From Mesorhizobium sp. dw_380 (GTDB taxonomy: Bacteria > Pseudomonadota > Alphaproteobacteria > Rhizobiales > Rhizobiaceae): a stretch of DNA of 64,000 nt. The translations under genes were made by a program, and so were the position numbers. The DNA lies in the NCBI RefSeq assembly GCF_018588885.1, contig NZ_JAFFIW010000020.1:1-64000 (forward strand). Direction: 5' to 3'. The notes under the pieces were generated by a model. The model ran no database searches and was not told the DNA's origin. It saw only the letters and a program-made list of their open reading frames with translations. Shown piece by piece: positions 45,301 through 51,703 of the stretch (position 1 is its first letter; each line of letters opens with the position of its first letter).

Positions 45301-45680
45301 TTAGCCAAAAGATCCGAATACAGCACAAGCTGCAGAATGTGTTTCGGGTCCGGCTTCCGTTTCAGCTTGGTATCAATGACCTCATAGGAATAGGCGCCCA
45401 GCAACGAGGGCTTATCGACCTTGATGAGAAAATCGGACCACCCGCCCCAGGGCGGCCCGAAAAACGCGCCCTGGAAGAGGACATCCGCGCCGGCAAACAG
45501 CGCCGCACGCGTTTCCTTGGCAGCGGCTGGCAAATCCCGGTCGCGGCCGAACTCGATAACGCGATGGCCTTCTGCACGCAGCTTGGCAAGAAACTTCGCT
45601 TCGTGGGCGTCGCCCTGCTTCTGGAGGATCTTGGCATCCTCCGTGTCCTCGGCGGGGAAAAGAGGTTCCCCCTTCGCGTA
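42399..45680 (-). CDS. TM0106-type RecB nuclease fused to RNase H-like and UPF1/Dna2-type helicase, N-terminus missing
   Basis: This very large protein has three parts. A RecB-like nuclease has YEVIDTKLKRKPDP and QLVLYSDLLAKA (D..x-K, Q-x3-Y), with a cysteine cluster CDLCRWREVC. An RNase H-like exonuclease follows, with LFYDIEGDPFYEDGLEYLHG. A superfamily 1B helicase ends it: AVQGPPGTGKTYVSSCA, DYLFVDEAGQVS, VLVGDPMQLPQP, GTVDKFQGQEAPVCMVS and LNRINVAVSRAQ. The frame is open back to 45725 with family-like sequence from about 45680 (AKILQKQGDAHEAKFLAKLR), but no ATG or GTG; the only start is TTG 45533, inside the nuclease. The first 40-50 family residues are gone, at the same point where a methyltransferase fragment begins on the other strand. 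Such proteins occur in defence islands; loss of the start may silence it. Confidence 0.85.
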   Translation of the reverse strand, partial: YAKGEPLFPAEDTEDAKILQKQGDAHEAKFLAKLRAEGHRVIEFGRDRDLPAAAKETRAALFAGADVLFQGAFFGPPWGGWSDFLIKVDKPSLLGAYSYEVIDTKLKRKPDPKHILQLVLYSDLLAKAQGLQPEYAHIELGNGERFSFRLLDYAAYARHARSRLERFVADPPATSPDPVKMCDLCRWREVCQTHWEESDSLALVAGISRSQRSKLIAAGVTTMAALGQHNEGVPKLAETTLSRLRPQARLQTARRAGGRPSFELKPFDPSRGLALLPKPDAGDLFYDIEGDPFYEDGLEYLHGVWFGSRGSGEFRDFWAHNRTEEKEALRQLMVFFEDRLKRFPRAHIYHYAAYEVSALRQLTSSHGVGEALLDQMLRENRFVDLYSVVSAGLIASEPRYSLKNLEVFYMEARTGEVKTAGGSVVAYEKWRETGDQSILDEIRDYNRVDCISTQLLRDWLIAEVRPPNMEWRDRGGADEGAGCNLERAAAEQAAADELRERLRPVRAQLGDRLADLLFDLSYFHPRERKPAWWSIFDKIGRETDELVDDLDCLGGLEAVSATSVAGRYWQRTYEFPAQETKIDVGDCHIEVDGLPSSAKLIEIDRTSNRAVVQFSMNRYDDAPESTCLVPAGPLDTRTIEGAIQRAVASIVRDDRQFPAILDFLQRCRPRFLSHGRQSNIIDPSSDVVPEIITAVGDLDRSTVAVQGPPGTGKTYVSSCAILDLVKRGKRIAVASNSHKAIDNLLCAVVDRANEAGTSVAIAKKGGDGFDDPYGSIYVTSKNEDSQLITASVVGGTAWLLSRPEFQQAFDYLFVDEAGQVSVANIVAMGACAKNIVLVGDPMQLPQPIQGAHAGESGLSSLEYLLAGHNTVPADMGIFLPISRRMHPGVCRFISDIIYESRLASDEGAARQAIISDANRSSGVHFVEVQHTGNRQVAVEEIDAIRREMDRLIGVRFRDRDGKERSLTLQDILIVAPYNAQVNALRSSLPPGSRIGTVDKFQGQEAPVCMVSMTTSSADEIPRGVDFLFSLNRINVAVSRAQVLALVFANPRLLEVHCNNVHEMRLVSVLCTLREYSGSQMDSGPPVTSKERAA

Positions 45681-46694
45681 AGGGCTTACGCCGCTAGGGG
45701 TTATGAATGCGAGGGATGCGGGAATTTATACGCACTCGTACTCGAGAGATGCGGCCATTTGATTAGTGCGAGCGGCCGCCAAGGATTCATTGTTCCGGTT
45801 TCCTCCGTATCGACTGACCGCTACTACCCTCTCCAAAAATATCTTACGAGCTACGACCTGTACTTCAGCAATTATGACGACAGACCTTCTCGACTGTTCG
45901 ATGGACTTGAGCACATCCGCTTAACCATACACATCCTGGGAATCCGGTCCAATTCCCCGACGATCTACGCGACGCGCTATCAAAAGTGGTTCTCGGAAGA
46001 GAGACCACATCTATTTGGCATGCTGGCGTACGCTAGGTCGTCGCTGACGCTGGTGCCCAAGAGCATGGCGAAGTTTGGCTCTGAACGTGACGTAGAGGTC
46101 GCTGAGCATCTTGCCCACCAGAAGACCCCACTCGCCAAGTATTTCGTGAGGGGCGGCAGTGGCTGCGTACTGTATTCAAGAAAGGTAGGATACTTTCTTC
46201 AGGTCCTTAACTTCACACCGAAGGTCTTGGACGGAAATGGTAACGAGAGACCGCCATCCGAATTCAAGCGGATAACGTTTACAAACTCCCGGCTAGCCAG
46301 TTTGGCACTGGCCTGCCTCAATTCTAATTTGTTCTATTGGTTTGTCACAGTAACTTCCGATTGTCGGCATCTCAACAAGCGGGAGGTTGAGGCGCTTCCA
46401 ATGCACTTGGAAGCGTTGGCCAGCTCCCCGTATTCCGATCAGATAATCGATACGGTCGTATCACTGATGGATGATTTGCAGGAAAGGTCTGTGACCAGGT
46501 CGATGCGGTTCAAGCATGATACTCTTCGAATTCAGTTTATTTACCCGAAGAAGAGTAAAGCGATAATTGATCAACTCGATCGTCAGCTCGGGTCCTATCT
46601 TGAACTATCTCCGAAGCAGGTCGACTATTTGGTGAACTACGACGCAAAATTCCGAATGGGCGCGGCCGATGACCTTGCAGGCGAGGGTGAATGA
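45670..46694 (+). pseudogene. C-terminal remnant of an Eco57I/TaqI-type N6-adenine methyltransferase
   Basis: From about 45680 the plus strand reads GYECEGCGNLYALVLERCGH, GFIVPVSSVSTDRYYPLQKY and DRPSRLFDGLEHIRLTIHIL. This is the stretch directly after the NPPY motif in Eco57I-type methylases, and it is followed by a TaqI-like specificity domain (NSRLASLALACLNSNLFYWF, DCRHLNKREVEALPM). The SAM-binding domain and the NPPY motif are absent, so it cannot methylate DNA. It is divergent from and abuts the N-truncated helicase gene, which points to one deletion that removed both 5' ends. Sequence before 45670 in this frame is antisense to the helicase and not homologous. Confidence 0.8.
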
Positions 46695-47242
46695 AGGTCG
46701 CAGTCCTGGCCTGGGGTTCCCTTGTGAGAAGCGTGGCGATCTGGCCCGTAGCTGCGGAGTTTGAGCCAAACGGTCCGCGTTTGCCGATCGAATTCAGCAG
46801 GGTCTCCCGTCAACCTCGATCCGCGGGGGGAAAGGCCTGGCGTCTTTACCGCAAGGGCAACGCGATCAGCCTCTCGCCATCCGTTTGGCGCGATGGCGGC
46901 TGCGGGAGTCACTTCATCGTCTGGCAAAGCCGGATTATTTGGTGCGACCGCTTTGAAATGGGCAACCAGGAGCCGGCCTATGATGCCGCTCTTGAGGCCG
47001 AGGTCCTGGCGACACTGGACGCCGTCAGATTCAGATCCACGCACGAGATCGCGGAAGAGCTCAACGAGATTCCGTGGGACGTAGCGCGTGCCGCTCGCAA
47101 GCTTGTTGACCGCGGGTTCGCGGAGTACCCCGCAGACGCTCAGCGCGACCGCCTGCGAAAAAACGTCCATGCAGGAATCCAAACCGGAGCAGCCGCGCAA
47201 GGGAGGATTTCTCGCCTGGATGCGGCGCCTTCTGTTAGGTGA
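46691..47242 (+). CDS. Chimeric ORF: start of one hypothetical protein joined to a DUF6527-like protein
   Basis: The first 38 codons (MKVAVLAWGSLV... NGPRLPIEFSRVS) match the start of a family I recall as MKxAVLAWGSLVWDP...LPIEFSRVS hypothetical proteins. From about residue 45 the reading changes to WRLYRKGNAISLSPSVWRDG followed by GCGSHFIVWQSRIIWCDRF. This is the C-terminal signature of DUF6527 (SL.PSV....C.SHF....I.W). A helical tail follows (THEIAEELNEIPWDVARAAR). The start overlaps the methyltransferase stop (ATGA). A recombination junction near 46800-46820 would explain the mosaic. Both assignments are from memory. Confidence 0.5.
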   Translation: MKVAVLAWGSLVRSVAIWPVAAEFEPNGPRLPIEFSRVSRQPRSAGGKAWRLYRKGNAISLSPSVWRDGGCGSHFIVWQSRIIWCDRFEMGNQEPAYDAALEAEVLATLDAVRFRSTHEIAEELNEIPWDVARAARKLVDRGFAEYPADAQRDRLRKNVHAGIQTGAAAQGRISRLDAAPSVR

Positions 47243-47645
47243 GACCAAGTAGCGGCACGCGTAGCTCACTTCGAGGTGTGGACAGTTCATCAGAATTCTT
47301 GGGGTGAAGTAGCGATCATCAACGCGTCGTCGGCAGGGTCGGAATGGATGTCCTGGGGCAGGAATCGCTGATCAATATAGAGTCAAAGTTGCATAGAATG
47401 CGGCCTGGAACTTGAACATTCCGCTCAGGGCAGGCGCGCGGCCGCGAACTTGGGTAGGTGCTCGTTGCACAATATCCTGATCGCTCAGAGTGCCTCGTTG
47501 TGGCCATGCCGAGCAAAGGCGGAAAGTTGTCGGTCTCCACGCGCGGACAGGGCTGTAATTGCCCCTTGGCGTGCTCCGAGGTTAGGGCATGTGGAACGAT
47601 GTCCCCGTCGCAGTGTTAAATGGCGAAAAGAGTTGAGGCAGTACG
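47243..47645. other. Region without a recognisable gene
   Basis: Short frames only, none with motifs or ribosome sites. It separates the defence-like island from the partition and mobilisation block. Confidence 0.3.
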
Positions 47646-48200
47646 GTGGATGATCTCAAAACGGCATTGGTCGCGCGGCTGGCGGCGCGGCACGGGTTGT
47701 CAAGGGACGCGGTAGAAACCGTGCTGCGTGCCCTGCGCTCGGGCGGCGGTTCCATGGCGCAGTTCAGCCATGCCGAATTCGGCGGCATGTCGCAGTGGTC
47801 GTCAGGCATGACAATGGTCGGCGACATGTTCAACGATGCGCTAAGGGCGAAGCTGAACGCTGTGGCCACGGATCTAGCAGCTTATCTGCGGGAGAATCCT
47901 GAGGTTGCCCATAATGAGCCTGCCGAAGTGAGCTATAGATCGCAGCAGCAGGTACCTGAAAGTTGGCCGGGCGGACTCGGCACACCCTCATCGACCGGAT
48001 CGCAGAACCATCTGCGCTACGCGATCTATCCCGACACGCGGCGACTAGTCATCGAGGATGCCGGGCAGCGTACGATCTACGACACCGGCGATCACGTTAT
48101 TTCGGGGATCGCCCAGGCGCAAAGTAGGGATGCGACACTGACATTACGCAGCCAAAACGGCCTTGTGCGGCTCTCGGACCTGAAGAAGGTCGATGCTTAA
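47646..48200 (+). CDS. Conserved hypothetical protein (SHOCT-associated type)
   Basis: This 184-residue protein starts at GTG 47646 and reads GGGSMAQFSHAEFGGMSQWS then SGMTMVGDMFNDALRAKL. The second half has GTPSSTGSQNHLRYAIYPDT, IYDTGDHVISGIAQAQ and SQNGLVRLSDL. I recall this GGG.MAQFSHPE.GGMGQWS...MTMVGDMFN pattern from widespread proteobacterial proteins of unknown function, some annotated with SHOCT domains. The C-terminal third is beta-rich. No signal peptide is present. It stands alone, convergent with the XRE gene. Confidence 0.7.
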   Translation: MDDLKTALVARLAARHGLSRDAVETVLRALRSGGGSMAQFSHAEFGGMSQWSSGMTMVGDMFNDALRAKLNAVATDLAAYLRENPEVAHNEPAEVSYRSQQQVPESWPGGLGTPSSTGSQNHLRYAIYPDTRRLVIEDAGQRTIYDTGDHVISGIAQAQSRDATLTLRSQNGLVRLSDLKKVDA

Positions 48201-48267
48201 GGCGTGGCCCTATTAATGCCTCGCGGTGATGCTCCCGCCCGGCGCCACTCATCGCAGCGCGAGGCGC

Positions 48268-48777
48268 CTAAAGGCGTCCTTCTTCTCCCTTTTGCGTTCC
48301 CACCGCCGCTCCGTCAGCGGCACGCTCCAGGGCTACCATTTTCTTGACCAGGGCCAGCAGATCGCGCTTGGTGCCGTGCGGCAGGGACACGACCTGTTGT
48401 GCTAGTTCCATGCTGTCGCGCGCTTCCTCCGGCGTGCGGCCCCATAGATGCGGGGCAGCGCTGAACAGCATTTCCATCGGCATGAATCCGAGGATCTCGC
48501 ACAGGTGGATCATCCTAGTTACGTGCATTTTTGAGAAGGCACGTTCATAGCGGCCATAAACCTGCATCGAAAGGCCAAGCAAGGGAGCAAGCTCCGCGCG
48601 GGTCAGATCCTTGTCCTCGCGCGCCTTGCGGATGAACGTGGCAATTCTTTCATCGATCTCGCCGAGGGTTTTGATGCCTTCGAACCCCGGACGGCGGAAA
48701 ATAGGCTTGTCGATCTCGGGATCGATCGTCTCAACCAATTCCATTTTGTTTTTATAAGCGTCCATATCCTTAGCCAC
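48268..48777 (-). CDS. XRE-family transcriptional regulator
   Basis: This protein of about 169 residues has a Cro/C1-type helix-turn-helix in its middle: RKAREDKDLTRAELAPLLGL followed by SMQVYGRYERAFSKM. The C-terminal region (EARDSMELAQQVVSLPHGTK, LLALVKKMVALERA) is helical. GTG 48777 has GGGAG before it; ATG 48765 is an alternative with a very short spacing. It could control the partition or mobilisation genes nearby, which is inferred from position only. Confidence 0.75.
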   Translation of the reverse strand: MAKDMDAYKNKMELVETIDPEIDKPIFRRPGFEGIKTLGEIDERIATFIRKAREDKDLTRAELAPLLGLSMQVYGRYERAFSKMHVTRMIHLCEILGFMPMEMLFSAAPHLWGRTPEEARDSMELAQQVVSLPHGTKRDLLALVKKMVALERAADGAAVGTQKGEEGRL

Positions 48778-49046
48778 GTCCTCTCCCTTCTTGCCTTTTT
48801 CCAGTCGCGGGCAGGGCGACGACCTCAATCAAACATTCAAAACGGGATTGACCCAAGTACGCCCCGGCACTTCCTTGCACAGCGATTTTCCAGAAGCGGG
48901 GAGTGAGGACAGCGCTTTCCGCTACTCGCAATAAACGACCAGCAGGGCCGTGTTGCGCTCGCCTTGCATGGTTCTTTCTGGCGGAAGCCTGCATTCATAA
49001 CGCCCTTGAGCTGGCGCGGGGATAGGCACAGCCCACTGAGAGAAAA

Positions 49047-49439
49047 TCAGCGCGCCCTGGCTGCAACCATTCGCCAAGTACCCGGTTCGCCCTCGAACAC
49101 AGCTTCGACAAGTTTTTCCCCATCGACCCACCCCAGATGCGCCAAGAGTTCGCACGCGATAGAATCTTTGCCGAGACTAATACATCGCTTCACGGTAACC
49201 GTCGATCCGGTCCCGTGCATTGAGATATCCCAATTGGATAAGCGAAACAGCTCGCCTTTGGCAGTTTCCTCAGACGGCCGGATGGACGCATCGAGAGCGG
49301 ATTCCCTAAGTCCGTTCAATAGGGAAACGGCCTTTGAGCCTTCACCAAAGTCGAAGCCTTGGCTACCGACGAACGGTGCGGCGTAGATGCCAATAAGGAT
49401 ACCAATCGTCATCCCGAGCAGGAAGCTTCGGCCGCCCAC
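49047..49439 (-). CDS. Hypothetical membrane-anchored or secreted protein
   Basis: This 130-residue protein has an N-terminal hydrophobic segment, RSFLLGMTIGILIGIYAAPF, that would serve as a membrane anchor or signal. It is followed by a soluble domain with two cysteines (VTVKRCISLGKDSIACELLA). GTG 49439 starts three bases before the stop of the RHH-like gene ends, so it sits as the third gene of a parA-RHH operon. No family is recognised. Confidence 0.6.
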   Translation of the reverse strand: MGGRSFLLGMTIGILIGIYAAPFVGSQGFDFGEGSKAVSLLNGLRESALDASIRPSEETAKGELFRLSNWDISMHGTGSTVTVKRCISLGKDSIACELLAHLGWVDGEKLVEAVFEGEPGTWRMVAARAR

Positions 49440-49442
49440 GGA

Positions 49443-49883
49443 TCAATAGCCGTTGTCTCGGAGAAATTGGTCGATGGCTGCCTTTATGACCACCGTCATC
49501 TTGATGTCGTTGTCGAAGGCGGCCTTTTGCAGTCGCATTTTTGTGTCGTAGTCCAGCGGGCAATTGACGTAGTGCTTGGCTTCTCGCGTGTGCGCTCGTT
49601 TGAGGTCGCGCAGGCGATAGCGTCCCTCCTCCTGAGCCAGAGCACGTTCGATCGACTTGCTCTTTCGCTCTTCATTGCTCGGGTTCGGCAGACCGCGCCG
49701 CGGCCGTTCTCTTGTCGCATCCGCTTCTGAAACCGGCGCCGCTGCTGGTTCCCTCGCAGCCGTTCGCGCCCCTGCCTCTTCCGACACAGAGGCTGGTTTC
49801 ATTGCGGCTTTGGACGTGGCCGGCTTCGGCCGTCGCGGTGCGATCGGAAAGTCAGAGACGGACAGTTTGCCTGGTTTAGACAT
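49443..49883 (-). CDS. Ribbon-helix-helix partner of ParA (ParG-like)
   Basis: This 146-residue protein has a long flexible N-terminus rich in Pro, Ala and Ser (APRRPKPATSKAAM) and a C-terminal ribbon-helix-helix region: KHYVNCPLDYDTKMRLQKAA, then DIKMTVVIKAAIDQFLRDNG. That is the layout of the small centromere-binding partners (ParG type) of ParA proteins, in which the disordered tail stimulates the ATPase. Its ATG overlaps the ParA stop (ATGTCTAA). A cluster of 13-bp iterons lies upstream of parA and could be its binding site. Confidence 0.7.
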   Translation of the reverse strand: MSKPGKLSVSDFPIAPRRPKPATSKAAMKPASVSEEAGARTAAREPAAAPVSEADATRERPRRGLPNPSNEERKSKSIERALAQEEGRYRLRDLKRAHTREAKHYVNCPLDYDTKMRLQKAAFDNDIKMTVVIKAAIDQFLRDNGY

Positions 49884-50589
49884 TTCCCACCTTTTCCCGG
49901 TTTGCCGCGAGATGGCGATCGAGCTCGGCCACAAACGCCGCGATCTCCGCGCGACCCTTCATGACCGGGGCGGTCAGCTCGAGCATCTGCAAGGTGCCGA
50001 GGCCGTTACGGATTTCGCGGTAGCAATTTCTTTCGGTGAGCTCGGTTTCCATCAACGTCGACTCATAGCCATTGTCGCGAAGATTGGCGATGAACGGACG
50101 GATCAGCCTGTAAGCCTCGAGAACGCGGCCCGGAAGGGCGACGCGCGTCACCACGTTGACGTGGGGAATCGTGCGCCCCTCCCTGTCGCCAATGTCCGCC
50201 GTGATGGTGGCGGCTTCGCCGGCCGCCTTGATTTCATCCTGGTTCGGCTGAATTGGCGTCAGCACCAGGTCGGAGTTGCGAATGATCGTATCGCGGATGA
50301 CGCTGTCGACGCCCGGTGAGTCCATCAGGATGACGTCGTAGACGCCGTCTTGTTCGGCCAGCACGGTTTCAATGCTTCGCTGGGTTGCCGCGCTGTGCAG
50401 CTCGATGTTGGCCGGAAGATTGTCCTTGGCCTCACAGCGCTTCCACCATTCGGCGAGGTTCTGGCGCGGATCGGCATCGATCAGAAGAACCTTCTTTCCA
50501 TGAATAGCGTACTCGCCGGCAACGAGGATAACGATCGTCGTCTTCCCGGCGCCGCCTTTTCCGCTGATCGCGCAAATCCTTCGAGGCAT
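49876..50589 (-). CDS. parA: ParA-family partition ATPase
   Basis: This 237-residue ParA-like ATPase has the deviant Walker A at its very N-terminus (MPRRICAISGKGGAGKTTIV), LLIDADPRQNLAEWWKR, the Walker B-like VILMDSPGVD, and TELTERNCYREIRNGLG near the end. The short form without an N-terminal DNA-binding domain is type Ib, which works with an RHH partner, as found directly downstream. ATG 50589 follows AGAGGGA. It is divergent from mobC across an intergenic region holding iterons and an oriT. It is also similar to VirC1-type proteins that assist relaxosomes, so a role in transfer is possible. Confidence 0.9.
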   Translation of the reverse strand: MPRRICAISGKGGAGKTTIVILVAGEYAIHGKKVLLIDADPRQNLAEWWKRCEAKDNLPANIELHSAATQRSIETVLAEQDGVYDVILMDSPGVDSVIRDTIIRNSDLVLTPIQPNQDEIKAAGEAATITADIGDREGRTIPHVNVVTRVALPGRVLEAYRLIRPFIANLRDNGYESTLMETELTERNCYREIRNGLGTLQMLELTAPVMKGRAEIAAFVAELDRHLAANREKVGNV

Positions 50590-50740
50590 GTTCGATCCCT
50601 CTTTTGCCGTCTTCAAATCTTGAACGCGGCAGGCCGTCGCCACGCTCATGCCTCCTCTTGGGCAACTGCATTTCCAAACGAAGTGAATGCTTGCGTTCGC
50701 ATGGCGTTTTTACACGATGCGATCACGCCTCACTATCCCA

Positions 50741-50825
50741 AGGTGTGATACTTCAATCACATCTTACTTTCACATCGTAACGTCATCGCATGTGAACACA
50801 TCGTGTGAACAAGTCGTGTGAAACT
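50741..50825. repeat. 13-bp iterons, putative partition site
   Basis: TGTGAACA occurs at 50791 and 50804, and TGTGAAAC at 50817: three starts exactly 13 bp apart. The inverted form TTCACATC occurs at 50769 and ATCACATC at 50756, and TGTGAT at 50744. Phased arrays of this kind upstream of parA are typical centromere and operator sites for RHH partners. Confidence 0.65.
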
Positions 50826-51204
50826 GGATGGTGCGCGCGCTGGCGTTGAGCAAACCCTGGAGCCCTCGCCAGTCGACGCAATTTTCCCTCGCCAAAAAGG
50901 CCGTCAGCGCCGCCGCAGGCCTTCCCGCTCCTTTTGTGGTGAACCCCGGAGCCGCGCGAAGTGCCGTCTGTGAGGCGCTCGCACGCAGCCGGCCAGGGCG
51001 AAGAGCGGAGCGTCCCTTGCGGGCGAGTACGAGGGGCACACAAAGGCCGACAAAGCGGTCCTGGAGGTGAACCCTGGAGAGCGTTTTAACGTTTGATGGG
51101 CAGGGGCGAAGGCCCTGCTCATGGTCGCGATAAAGTCGAGCGAAGTGTGGGCCGCTCGAAAAGGTTGGTTTGATTGAGTGCAAATTTAACGTCTATTGAT
51201 GGTG

Positions 51205-51236
51205 GCAGGATACGGAAAAATGTGCGACATTTTTCC
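51205..51236 (-). other. Origin of transfer (oriT) with IncP-like nic site
   Basis: On the minus strand a perfect ten-base stem (GGAAAAATGT / ACATTTTTCC, three-base loop, 51214-51236) is followed directly by TATCCTGC (51212-51205). TATCCTG|C matches the nick consensus YATCCTG|Y of RP4/VirD2-type (MOBP) relaxases, with the cut expected between 51206 and 51205. It lies 87 bp before mobC and the relaxase gene. Transfer would lead with the ParA side and bring the mob genes in last. Confidence 0.75.
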
Positions 51237-51298
51237 CGACGATCGAGGAACAAGCCCTCGATGCCTGCCGCAAGCGCCAGAGAGGGGGCCCAAGGCCA

Positions 51299-51700
51299 AT
51301 GGACGACGCGAAATTCGAGGTCCGGCTCGAGCCGGACCGGAAGGGTCGGATGGTGCATGCCCGCGTCAGCGCGGACGAATATACGGCGATCGAAAAGGCC
51401 GCGAAGGCAGCCGACATGACGGTTTCCGGATTCTTCCGATCGCTGATCCTCGAAGGCTCCGGCGTACGACCGATCCTGACTAAGGACGATCGGCTCGTCA
51501 TGGCGCTGCTGCTGGAGGACATGCGCGCGATCGGCGTGAACCTGAACCAGGTGGCGCGATCAATAAACAGCGGCAAGACCGTTCACCCGAGCGAGCTCGA
51601 CATCAATCTTGGCAACGTGCAGCGCGTCCAGGCGGCCGTTTTGACGGAGCTGCGATCGCTGGCGAAGCGTGCCGGCCACAAGCGGCGAGGGGAGGCCTAG
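51299..51700 (+). CDS. mobC: Mobilisation accessory protein MobC
   Basis: This 133-residue relaxosome protein has a ribbon-helix-helix N-terminal region (MVHARVSADEYTAIEKAAKA, ADMTVSGFFRSLIL) and the MobC signature EDMRAIGVNLNQVARSINSG with a basic C-terminal helix. It would bind near oriT and help melt the nick region. The start ATG follows a GGGGGCCC-rich stretch without a good ribosome site; GTG-type alternatives are absent. The stop is three bases before the relaxase start, so the two are coupled. Confidence 0.88.
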   Translation: MDDAKFEVRLEPDRKGRMVHARVSADEYTAIEKAAKAADMTVSGFFRSLILEGSGVRPILTKDDRLVMALLLEDMRAIGVNLNQVARSINSGKTVHPSELDINLGNVQRVQAAVLTELRSLAKRAGHKRRGEA

Positions 51701-51703
51701 GCT

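Noticed and set aside
45670..46694. A working restriction-modification system
   Set aside because: The methyltransferase lacks its SAM-binding domain and NPPY motif; only the end of the protein is present.
47319..47540. 73-codon minus-strand frame in the 47.2-47.6 kb gap
   Set aside because: No start signal and a composition rich in Ser, Pro and Thr without pattern; likely chance.
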